Positions 16,699 to 25,330 of a stretch of DNA of 64,000 nt are shown one piece after another. Each line of letters opens with the position of its first letter. Position 1 is the stretch's first letter. This DNA comes from Paraflavitalea pollutisoli (GTDB lineage: Bacteria; Bacteroidota; Bacteroidia; Chitinophagales; Chitinophagaceae), in assembly GCF_029360705.1 (NCBI RefSeq), contig NZ_JARKMX010000008.1, positions 2,038,202 to 2,102,201 of the forward strand, given 5' to 3'. Made by a program: the position numbers and the translations under genes. The notes beneath the pieces were generated by a model. The model saw only the letters and a list, made by a program, of their open reading frames with translations. It did not search any database and was not told the origin of the DNA.

Positions 16699-17054
16699 TG
16701 CGCCTTTCCAATACCATGAAGGAACCGAAACCTTAACACATTCATTATTCACCCAAACTACTGCTCAAATGAAACAAGAAGCCTGCAAGACCTGACCGGT
16801 CGCTGATCCATAAAAAAGCCACAGTAATGTGTCACCATTGCTGCGGCCAATTGACCGGATCACCCGCCCCCTCGTCTCGAACACGAGGGTAAAGAACCTA
16901 TTTCTGGAAACACGTTCTGCTACGTAAACCCGGCTTACTGCGAACTTAGGGAATTAATTGGACAATCTGATTCCCCGGGACCTCGCATGGCCTCAAATCA
17001 TCAATGATGAATGTCAACCCCTCGTGCGCGGCTGCCTGTTGGCGACACCCGCTC
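16699..17054. other. Leader region between FecR and SusC with a hairpin
   Basis: This 356-bp gap has no gene. It contains a hairpin with a 7-bp stem (CCCTCGT at 16869-16875, ACGAGGG at 16883-16889) and a 7-nt loop, without a following T run, so it is not a standard terminator. The promoter used by the ECF sigma factor should lie here, but I cannot point to it. Confidence 0.4.
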
Positions 17055-20000
17055 ATGAAGCAATGCTCGCGAATCATGCGCCTAACTTTTTTCTTTCTCC
17101 TTATTGCCGTGCTACAGGTCAGCGCCAAAGGTTATGGGCAGATCACCATCAAGGTCAAAGATGCACCGCTCAACCAGGTATTGAACCAGATCCGGCAGCA
17201 ATCCGGGTATGTATTCCTGACCAACCAGCAGGAACTGGGCCGGTATAAGGTTACTGCACAAATCAACAATGCCGATATCAAAACGGTGATGGACCGCGTG
17301 ATCGGCACCCTGCCACTACAATACAAGATCATCGACCGTACGATCGTCATCAAACTAAAGCCGGCGGCCGGCACAACAGCCGCTACCGATGGAGAAGCGC
17401 CAGCCGATATCGAAGTAACAGGGCGCGTGCTGGATGAAAAAGGCGCTATCCTGGAAGGCAGCTCTGTTTGGGCTAACAAAGGAAGTTTTACCTCCGGTAC
17501 CTCCAGTGATAAAAATGGCTATTTCATCTTACGGAATATTCCCGACGATGCGACGTTGCATGTATCCCGCCTGGGATTTGCCCAGGTGGATATCAACCTG
17601 AAAAAAGCGAAACTTCCATTGACCGTTACCCTTACTCCCAGGATGGACAAACTGGAGGAGGTCAATGTAACCTATAAGACCGGATACCAGCAGATCAGCA
17701 AAGACCGGGCGACCGGTTCCTTTGTACACATCGACCGCGAACTGCTGGACCGCAGTCCGTCTACCAACCTGCTGGATCGTATTGCTTATGTGACCAGCGG
17801 CCTGGTATTTGATCGTAAGACGACCCTGATGGCGAATGCGGAAAGGCAAACACCTTACCTGATCCGTGGCCTGTCGACCATTAGTGGCAACCCGCACCCG
17901 CTGATCGTGATCGATGGTTTCCCTTATGAAGAAACGACGATGGAGGGCAGCAGTCTTTATTTCGTCCTGAATGACCTGAACCCAAACGACGTAGCCGATG
18001 TAACGATCCTGCGCGATGCGGCAGCCGCTTCCATCTGGGGCGCCAAGGCAGGCAATGGTGTGATCGTGATCACTACCAAGAAAGGGCGTTTCAACCAGCA
18101 GGCACGCGTAGAATTCACGACCAACATCAGCATCCGCGATAAAGAAGACCTGAGCAAGCTGCCCATGATGAGCTCAGCCGACGCCGTGGAAGTTCATAAG
18201 GCACTCTATAACCGCGGTACGTACAACCCTTATGATGCTTCTTATCCTGCCAGCCGTAATTTCCCCGTATTGCCGCAAGCTGCAGAGGTATTACTGGCCA
18301 TGAAGAAAGGTAAGTTGTCGGCCGCCGAAGCCGATGCCCAACTGGCGCAACTTGCTTCGTACGACACCCGTAACGACGTTGAAAGATACCTGATGCAACA
18401 AGCGATCGACCAGCAATATGCGTTGAACGTATCCGGCGGATCGGACAGGTTCTCTTATTATACCTCGATCGGCGTGGATCGGAACCGGGGCACGGCCATC
18501 GGCAATGAGAACAACCGCATTACGCTGCGAACCGACAATACCTACCGCGTAACGAAGAACCTTTCGCTGAATGCCTATATCAACTATACACAAGCGAGAA
18601 ACAGCAACAATGGGTTTGATTATATGAGCCTATTGAACAATGCGCCCTTGTATACCCGGCTGGTCGATGACCATGGGATGGCCGTGTCCATGCCGTACAA
18701 ATACCGGCAGGCATATGTAGATACGGTAGCCTATCCTGCGCTGCTGGACTGGCATTTCTCGCCGGTGCAGGAGTTGACAACCAAGAATTTCCGATCTACC
18801 AATATGGATGTGCGTGTGGGAGGTGGATTACAATACACCCTTCCCTATGGGTTGCGGCTGGATGTGAACTATCAGTACCAGCGCATTGCCCATGAGACCA
18901 GGAATATCAATGGAGAGAACAGTTTTTATACCCGTGACATCCTCAATCGCTATATGGGTGGCACCCCTACCAGTGTTACCTATCCCATCCAACGCGGAGC
19001 GATCGTATTTTACAACAACAACTCCGAGAAATACTGGCAGGGAAGGGCACAACTCAATTTTAACCGCAGCTTTGGCGACCACCAGGTAACCGCCCTTGCT
19101 GGTATGGATGTGAGCGAACGCACCGTAGAAGGCATGAGCGATAACTGGTATGGCTACAACGAAGAGACTGGATTATTCCAGACCTTTCTCAACTACGACC
19201 AATTTTACCCCACAAGGCCTGGTAATTCTTCCGAACGCATCCAAAATGGTAATACGCTGATGAGCAACTTGCGCCGGCAACGGAGCTATTTCGCCAATGG
19301 TGCGTATACCTATGCGAACCGTTACACGCTTACCCTGAGTGGACGGCAGGATGGCGCCAATATCTTTGGCGTGAAGACCAACCAGCAACTGAGCCCGTTC
19401 TGGTCGGCCGGTGTGCTGTGGAATATCGGCAACGAATCTTTCTATAAGTTTCGCCTGGTGCCTGAGTTGAAATTCAGGGCAACCTATGGCTTCAATGGCA
19501 ACTATAAAAATGCTTCAGCCTTTGCGACCATCTCTTATTTGAATAATTCGTCTACCGGCTTTCCTTCGGCACAGCTGGTGGGTGTTCCCAACCCCTACCT
19601 GAGCTGGGAAAAGACGCGGGTACTGAACCTCCGTCTGGACTTTAGCCTGATCGGCAACCGCGTAGGCGGCAGCATCGAATGGTACCAAAAAGATGGTATT
19701 GACCTGGTGAGCACCGTCAACAATGATCCTACTTCGGGCGTAGCAACCTACTCCGGCAACCGGGCTACGGTACGCGGCAACGGGGTGGATGTGCAGCTCA
19801 ACAGCCGCAACCTGACGGGCGCGCTGAAGTGGAATACCAGTATGACGTTCAGCTTCAATACCAATAAAGTAACTGCCTTTGAAGGCAAGGCCAATACTGG
19901 CCAATTACTGGGTGGCGGTCAGCCATATGTTGGCCGCAACATGTGGGGTTTGTATAGTTATAAATGGGCTGGACTGGATGACAAGGGCAGACCGCTGGGC

Positions 20001-20606
20001 ATCCTGAAGGATACCGTGGCGCTGTATACCGTTGCTGCCGGGCAAAGCGGCCCCAACCCCAACACGATGCCGGAAGACCTGCAATACCATGGCACCTCCA
20101 CGCCGCTGTATTCGGGCAACCTGCTGAACACGGTATCTTACAAAGGATTTGATGTGTCGTTCAATATTACGTATGCCCTTGACTATTATTTCCGCCGTTC
20201 GTCTGTGAACTATCAAAACATATTGCCCCTGGGCGGCCCCGGCACCTACGCGATGAGTGTAACCCATAAGGATTACGCCCTTAGGTGGCAGAAAGCGGGT
20301 GATGAAGCAACGACTACGGTTCCCGCCATGCCTGCTGGTTCCGATTATTTCCTGAACGCCTTTTATACAAGCTCGGCGATCCTGGTAGAACGCGGCGATC
20401 ATATCCGCCTGCGTGACATCCGGTTGGGCTATGACCTTGGCGGTTTGCGGCTCAACAAATTTATCAAAGGCGCTCACCTCACAGCCATGGTCTCGAACCT
20501 GGGTATTCTGTGGAAGGCCAATAAACAGGGACTTGACCCCGATTATTATTCCCGGGAAATTCCGGCTGCCAAATCTTACACCATCGGATTGCAGGTGCAA
20601 TTCTAA
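17055..20606 (+). CDS. SusC/RagA TonB-dependent transporter with signalling (STN) domain
   Basis: The open frame extends upstream to 17004, but the ATG at 17055 gives a proper signal peptide (MKQCSRIMRLTFFFLLIAVL...). The mature protein of about 1155 residues has an STN domain (about 30-95: DAPLNQVLNQIRQQSGYVF), a carboxypeptidase-like beta domain (about 115-190), a TonB plug (about 210-330: TPYLIRGLSTISG, AAAASIWGAKAGNGVIVITT) and a 22-strand-type barrel ending in QF. It imports a bound substrate through the outer membrane using TonB energy, and the STN domain signals to FecR. The SusD partner follows after 12 bp. Confidence 0.95.
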   Translation: MKQCSRIMRLTFFFLLIAVLQVSAKGYGQITIKVKDAPLNQVLNQIRQQSGYVFLTNQQELGRYKVTAQINNADIKTVMDRVIGTLPLQYKIIDRTIVIKLKPAAGTTAATDGEAPADIEVTGRVLDEKGAILEGSSVWANKGSFTSGTSSDKNGYFILRNIPDDATLHVSRLGFAQVDINLKKAKLPLTVTLTPRMDKLEEVNVTYKTGYQQISKDRATGSFVHIDRELLDRSPSTNLLDRIAYVTSGLVFDRKTTLMANAERQTPYLIRGLSTISGNPHPLIVIDGFPYEETTMEGSSLYFVLNDLNPNDVADVTILRDAAAASIWGAKAGNGVIVITTKKGRFNQQARVEFTTNISIRDKEDLSKLPMMSSADAVEVHKALYNRGTYNPYDASYPASRNFPVLPQAAEVLLAMKKGKLSAAEADAQLAQLASYDTRNDVERYLMQQAIDQQYALNVSGGSDRFSYYTSIGVDRNRGTAIGNENNRITLRTDNTYRVTKNLSLNAYINYTQARNSNNGFDYMSLLNNAPLYTRLVDDHGMAVSMPYKYRQAYVDTVAYPALLDWHFSPVQELTTKNFRSTNMDVRVGGGLQYTLPYGLRLDVNYQYQRIAHETRNINGENSFYTRDILNRYMGGTPTSVTYPIQRGAIVFYNNNSEKYWQGRAQLNFNRSFGDHQVTALAGMDVSERTVEGMSDNWYGYNEETGLFQTFLNYDQFYPTRPGNSSERIQNGNTLMSNLRRQRSYFANGAYTYANRYTLTLSGRQDGANIFGVKTNQQLSPFWSAGVLWNIGNESFYKFRLVPELKFRATYGFNGNYKNASAFATISYLNNSSTGFPSAQLVGVPNPYLSWEKTRVLNLRLDFSLIGNRVGGSIEWYQKDGIDLVSTVNNDPTSGVATYSGNRATVRGNGVDVQLNSRNLTGALKWNTSMTFSFNTNKVTAFEGKANTGQLLGGGQPYVGRNMWGLYSYKWAGLDDKGRPLGILKDTVALYTVAAGQSGPNPNTMPEDLQYHGTSTPLYSGNLLNTVSYKGFDVSFNITYALDYYFRRSSVNYQNILPLGGPGTYAMSVTHKDYALRWQKAGDEATTTVPAMPAGSDYFLNAFYTSSAILVERGDHIRLRDIRLGYDLGGLRLNKFIKGAHLTAMVSNLGILWKANKQGLDPDYYSREIPAAKSYTIGLQVQF

Positions 20607-20618
20607 AAATACTGAGAC

Positions 20619-22025
20619 ATGAAATCATTACATCTTATACAACGTTGCGTGGGACTGCTTGGCAGCCTGTGCCTGCTGGTGTTCGCTACCGGCTGTAAAA
20701 AAGACTGGTTGAATGTAAAGCCGGATAAGAGCCAGGCTATCCCTACCAGGCTGAGTGATTACCGGGCAATGCTGAACCATACCAGTGTACTCAATGCCAA
20801 TTGTATTGCTTTGGGTGAAGTCGCCTCGGACGGGCACTATGTGAGTGACGCGATCTGGACGGCCACAAAAGATATTCCGGCGATCAATGCCTATACCTGG
20901 AGCCAGTCGACCGTGTACCCAGATATGGAGTCATACCGCAGTTTCTATAACCGCATTTTCTTCACCAATGTGGTGATGGATGGGTTGCGCAAATTGACGG
21001 TAACGACTGCTGCAGAGCGTGCCGAGCTCGATGGTTTGCGCGCCCGTGCCTTGTTTGTAAAAGCGATCAGCTATTACTGGCTATCGCAGCTTTATGCGCA
21101 ACCTTACCGCGCCGCAACAGCAGCTACAGACCAGGGCATCCTGGCACAGGACAACCTGGAATTCCTGGAAAACGTACACCGCCTGACCGTGGCTGAGACC
21201 TACAACAGCATCATTACCATGCTGACGGAAGCGTTACCACTGTTGCCTGTGAAACCGGCGCATGTAACCCAGGCGAGTCGGCCAGCAGTACACGCTTTGT
21301 TATCACGGGTATACCTATGCATGCAGGATTATGACAATGCCCTGCTACACGCCAATAGCAGCCTGGAGCTGCAGCCCGCCCTGCTGGACTACAGCAAAGT
21401 GCCAGCCGGCAACTTTTATATCGGCGCTTTCAACAGCGAGGTATTGTACCACGATGAAATGAGTAGCTCGGAGATCAACAGCTTTACCACCAACAATTGT
21501 CTCCTCGACCGTTCGCTGTATGACAGTTACCATGCCGATGACCTGCGGAAAACACTTTATTTTTTCCCATTGGGCGCCAACCTCATCTTCAAAGGCAACT
21601 ATAACAACAGCAACTGGCAAATATTCTGCGGGCTTGCCAATGATGAGGTATACCTGACAAGAGCGGAATGCCAGGCCCGTAAGGGTGACGCTGCTGCCGC
21701 CATGAAAGGGCTGAACGACCTGTTGCGTACACGTTGGAAAACCAATACCGATGGCAGCACGTTGTATACAGATCGTACCGCTGCCGACGCAAACGATGCG
21801 TTGCTTCAGATACTGGCCGAACGCAAGAAGTCGTTGCTGGTTCGGGGTACGCGCTGGGCCGACCTCCGCCGCCTGAACCTGGCGCCCGCAACAGCGGTCA
21901 CGCTTACGCGGACCATTGGTGGTAAAACATATTCCATTGAACCCAATAGTCACCGTTATACTTTCCCACTACCCATTACCGTGCGCGAATTGGGCGGCCA
22001 TGCCCAAACAACGGGCTGGGAATAA
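20619..22025 (+). CDS. SusD/RagB-type substrate-binding lipoprotein (short)
   Basis: A 468-residue lipoprotein with lipid-attachment Cys in FATGCKKDW. TPR-like helices carry the substrate-binding face (RALFVKAISYYWLSQLYAQPY is the typical early helix pair) and the C-terminal part holds the usual ERKKSLLVRGTRWADLRRLN motif. It caps the SusC channel on the cell surface. At 468 residues it is shorter than the two SusD proteins of the pectin locus (over 600), in line with a smaller, RagB-like binding protein. It follows SusC closely and precedes an ABC transporter gene by 24 bp. Confidence 0.9.
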   Translation: MKSLHLIQRCVGLLGSLCLLVFATGCKKDWLNVKPDKSQAIPTRLSDYRAMLNHTSVLNANCIALGEVASDGHYVSDAIWTATKDIPAINAYTWSQSTVYPDMESYRSFYNRIFFTNVVMDGLRKLTVTTAAERAELDGLRARALFVKAISYYWLSQLYAQPYRAATAATDQGILAQDNLEFLENVHRLTVAETYNSIITMLTEALPLLPVKPAHVTQASRPAVHALLSRVYLCMQDYDNALLHANSSLELQPALLDYSKVPAGNFYIGAFNSEVLYHDEMSSSEINSFTTNNCLLDRSLYDSYHADDLRKTLYFFPLGANLIFKGNYNNSNWQIFCGLANDEVYLTRAECQARKGDAAAAMKGLNDLLRTRWKTNTDGSTLYTDRTAADANDALLQILAERKKSLLVRGTRWADLRRLNLAPATAVTLTRTIGGKTYSIEPNSHRYTFPLPITVRELGGHAQTTGWE

Positions 22026-22049
22026 CTTATTCATTACATAAAAAGTATC

Positions 22050-22982
22050 ATGAACGCTCCCATCGTAAGCGTACAGAACCTGTCGCACCGGTACAGTGTG
22101 CAATGGGCTGTGCGGGACATCAATTTTGAACTGAACGAGACTGGTATCTATGGTTTGCTCGGCGCCAATGGCGCCGGCAAATCTACCATCATGAACATCA
22201 TGTGCGGGGTATTGAAGCAAAGTCAGGGCACAGTAGCCATCAAAGGGATAGACCTGGCCAACGATCCGGTGGAAGCGAAAAAGCTGATCGGCTTTTTGCC
22301 CCAGCAGCCCCCTTTACAGGCGGAGCTCACTATCGAAGAGTTTCTGCAATTCTCTGCCCGGCTGCGACTGATGGACAGCGCAGCTATCCCTGCCGCGATC
22401 GACAAGGTAATGAAGAAATGTGCGATCCATCATTTCCGGAAGCGGTTGATCCGGAACCTGTCGGGCGGCTACAAACAACGTGTTGGCATTGCCCAGGCGA
22501 TCATTCATGAGCCCGACTTCGTGGTACTGGATGAACCTACGAATGGTCTCGATCCCAACCAGATCCTCGAGGTACGCAACCTGATCCGGGAGATTGCCCA
22601 GGAGCGCACCGTACTGTTATCGACCCATATCCTGCAAGAAGTACAGGCCTTGTGCGATCATATCTGGATGATCAATGAAGGGTCGATGATCTTTTCGGGT
22701 ACGCTGCATGAGTTTGATAATTATATGGCGCCCTCCACCCTGCTGGTGACGTTGGCCGCGCCGCCTTCTCTCTCTACCCTGCTGAGTATTCCGGGCGTAA
22801 CCGGTGTTGAAGCGCTATCGCCGCTGCAATGCAGGATCCGTTTTGCGCAGGATGCGGGTGAGGTGATCGAGCAGCTGGTAACGGCGAGTGTACAACACCG
22901 CTGGCGCCTGCTGGAGATCTACCAGGAGAAGAACTCGCTTGAAACCGTATTCGCTGAACTGTCTAAAAGGAAACTGAACTAA
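22050..22982 (+). CDS. ABC transporter ATPase, GldA-like
   Basis: A 310-residue ATPase with Walker A (GANGAGKST, about 38-46), signature LSGGYKQ (about 137), and Walker B with the catalytic Glu in VLDEPTNGLDP (about 158). The switch His lies in STHILQE. Sequence and gene order (followed by a GldF/GldG fusion) resemble the gliding-related GldA transporter of Bacteroidota. The stop overlaps the start of the permease gene by one base (TAATG), implying translational coupling. Confidence 0.92.
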   Translation: MNAPIVSVQNLSHRYSVQWAVRDINFELNETGIYGLLGANGAGKSTIMNIMCGVLKQSQGTVAIKGIDLANDPVEAKKLIGFLPQQPPLQAELTIEEFLQFSARLRLMDSAAIPAAIDKVMKKCAIHHFRKRLIRNLSGGYKQRVGIAQAIIHEPDFVVLDEPTNGLDPNQILEVRNLIREIAQERTVLLSTHILQEVQALCDHIWMINEGSMIFSGTLHEFDNYMAPSTLLVTLAAPPSLSTLLSIPGVTGVEALSPLQCRIRFAQDAGEVIEQLVTASVQHRWRLLEIYQEKNSLETVFAELSKRKLN

Positions 22983-25288
22983 TGTCACTTAAAAGGAATT
23001 GCCTTACGATATGCAATATCGCGAAGGCGGAGCTGCAGGTATTTTTCTATTCACCCATTGCCTGGATCATCCTGGTGATCTTCACTTTCCAGGCGGGGCT
23101 GATCTATACCGAGTCTTTCGAAAGCTTTATGCTGGGCAAAAATGCCGGCGCATCCTTATACGATCTCACTGCCGCACTATTTACGAGTATGCGGGGATTG
23201 TTCTCACTGATCCAATCTTCGCTGTACCTCTATATTCCCCTGTTGACCATGGGTGTGATGAGCCGGGAACTGAGCAGCGGATCTATTAAACTCCTGTACT
23301 CTTCACCGATCACCAATTTCCAGATCATCATGGGTAAATACCTGGCGCTGGTATCGTATGCGTCTGTGATCGTCGGGCTGTTGGGTGTATTCTGCCTGTT
23401 CTCCGGCGCTGTTGTCAAAGACGTGGACTGGCCATTGATCCTGTCGGGCATGCTGGGCTTGTTCCTGCTGACCTGTGCTTATGCTGCCATTGGCCTGTTC
23501 ATGAGTTCGCTGACGTCTTACACAGTGGTAGCAGCCATGGGCACCCTTGCGATCCTTTCCCTGCTGGCTTATGTAAAAACGCTGTGGCAGGATATCGCTT
23601 TTGTGCGTGACGTCACCTACTGGCTGGCGATCAGTGGCCGCAGCGACACGTTCATCGTTGGGCTTATCACGACAGAGGACCTGCTGTACTTCTTCATGGT
23701 GGCGGCACTGTTCCTCAGCTTTACCATTATCCGGATGCAAAGCAGCCGTATGAACAAGCCACGCTGGCAAACGGTTGGTCAATATGCCGTGGTAGTGTTG
23801 ATCGTTGCACTGGTGGGTTATGTCAGCTCTTTACCTGCCTTCAAGAAGTATTACGATGTGACGCACACCCGCAAGAATACGCTAACAAGAAGCAGTCAGG
23901 CCGTACTGAGCAAGCTGGATGATGAATTGACGATCGACACCTATGTAAATATGTTTGAGCCCAACTACATGATGGCGGTGCCGAAACAATACAAGGATGA
24001 CATGAAGCAGTTTGAGCGCTACCTGCGGTTCAAGCCCGGGATCAAAGTCAACTATCATTACTATTACCAGCGGGGGGATTTTCAACTGATGAATCCCAGA
24101 CTAGCGAAGCTGCCGGATGCGCAACTGATCGACACACTGCGGAAGATCAATAACTGGAACTTCCCTATCGTCCCTTACAGCCAGCTCCGCAAAGATGTAG
24201 ATCTGTCCGGTGAAGGCTTCCGGTTTGTACGGCGGTTAAAACGCGCCAATGGCACCTCTACTTTCCTGCGGCTGTTCAATGACAATAACCGCAACCCGTC
24301 GGAGACAGAGATCACGGCCGCCATCAAGCGCCTCGTGATGGAATTGCCGCTGGTAGGGTTTGTCAAGGGGCATGGCGAACGCCAAAGTGATTCCCACCAG
24401 GACAGGGGTTATAATATGATCGCCCAGGAGAAGACCTACCGGTATGCACTGATCAACCAGGGCTTTGATTTTACACCGGTGACGCTCGACCAGGCAGTGC
24501 CTGCCAAGGTGCGCATCCTGGTGATCGCGGAACCGCGGTCGGCGTATACAGAGATCGAACAAGCGAATCTCCGGCAATACATTGCACGCGGCGGTAACCT
24601 GATCGTTGCGGGCGATCCCGGAAAAAGAGAATTCACCAATGCACTGACGGAGCAACTGGGTGTACAATTACAACCTGGCATGCTCGTAAAACCGTCTCAA
24701 ATGTTTCAGCCCGACCTGTTGCTGCTGCGTCCGACGCTCAACAGTATAGCCTTCTCTTATCATCTCGAAAGCATGTTGCGCCGGGGTATGCAGGCAACAA
24801 TGCCCGGCACCAGCGCTTTGCAGTTTGATCCTTCAAAGGGATTTATGGCGGATACCTTGTTCCGATCAGACTCTGCCGGATGGAATGAGCAGGAAACCTT
24901 CAATTTCATCGATGACTCGCTTTGTCTGAACCCTGCTGCCGGTGAGGCTATGGGACGCTACCCTACCGTGCTGGCCCTGTCCCGAACGATCAACGGTAAA
25001 GTGCAAAAGATCCTTGTTACGGGTGATGCAGACTGGCTGAGCAATGGTGAGCTGGCGATGCACAGGAATAATATATCCACCTCCAACTTCCCGCTGATCA
25101 ATGCCACTTTCTTCTGGATGAGTGACGGCGAGGTACCGATCGATATGCGGCGGCCTGTACCGATCGACAGCGACCTGCTGATCGGTAAAGGGGGATGGGC
25201 CGTAGCCTCTGTGTTATTGAAATGGGTATTACCCGGCCTGCTGATCCTGGCGGGCGTATTGATCTGGTTGCGCAGACGCGGCAGATAG
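22982..25288 (+). CDS. Fused ABC permease / GldG-type protein
   Basis: A 768-residue protein. The first 245 residues form an ABC-2 permease with about six membrane segments (starts with FYSPIAWIILVIFTFQAGLIY). A further segment near 260-280 (YAVVVLIVALVGYVSSLPAF) leads into a large periplasmic GldG-like domain (about 295-735; VGFVKGHGERQSD and LRQYIARGGNLIVAGDP are typical). A last membrane helix (WVLPGLLILAGVLIWL) precedes a basic tail. In other members of the phylum GldF and GldG are separate; here they are one chain. With the ATPase upstream it forms an exporter or envelope-remodelling complex; the substrate is unknown. Confidence 0.9.
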   Translation: MSLKRNCLTICNIAKAELQVFFYSPIAWIILVIFTFQAGLIYTESFESFMLGKNAGASLYDLTAALFTSMRGLFSLIQSSLYLYIPLLTMGVMSRELSSGSIKLLYSSPITNFQIIMGKYLALVSYASVIVGLLGVFCLFSGAVVKDVDWPLILSGMLGLFLLTCAYAAIGLFMSSLTSYTVVAAMGTLAILSLLAYVKTLWQDIAFVRDVTYWLAISGRSDTFIVGLITTEDLLYFFMVAALFLSFTIIRMQSSRMNKPRWQTVGQYAVVVLIVALVGYVSSLPAFKKYYDVTHTRKNTLTRSSQAVLSKLDDELTIDTYVNMFEPNYMMAVPKQYKDDMKQFERYLRFKPGIKVNYHYYYQRGDFQLMNPRLAKLPDAQLIDTLRKINNWNFPIVPYSQLRKDVDLSGEGFRFVRRLKRANGTSTFLRLFNDNNRNPSETEITAAIKRLVMELPLVGFVKGHGERQSDSHQDRGYNMIAQEKTYRYALINQGFDFTPVTLDQAVPAKVRILVIAEPRSAYTEIEQANLRQYIARGGNLIVAGDPGKREFTNALTEQLGVQLQPGMLVKPSQMFQPDLLLLRPTLNSIAFSYHLESMLRRGMQATMPGTSALQFDPSKGFMADTLFRSDSAGWNEQETFNFIDDSLCLNPAAGEAMGRYPTVLALSRTINGKVQKILVTGDADWLSNGELAMHRNNISTSNFPLINATFFWMSDGEVPIDMRRPVPIDSDLLIGKGGWAVASVLLKWVLPGLLILAGVLIWLRRRGR

Positions 25289-25330
25289 CCCCACCGTCCT
25301 ATGAATATGAATGGTCATTAATCACGATTT

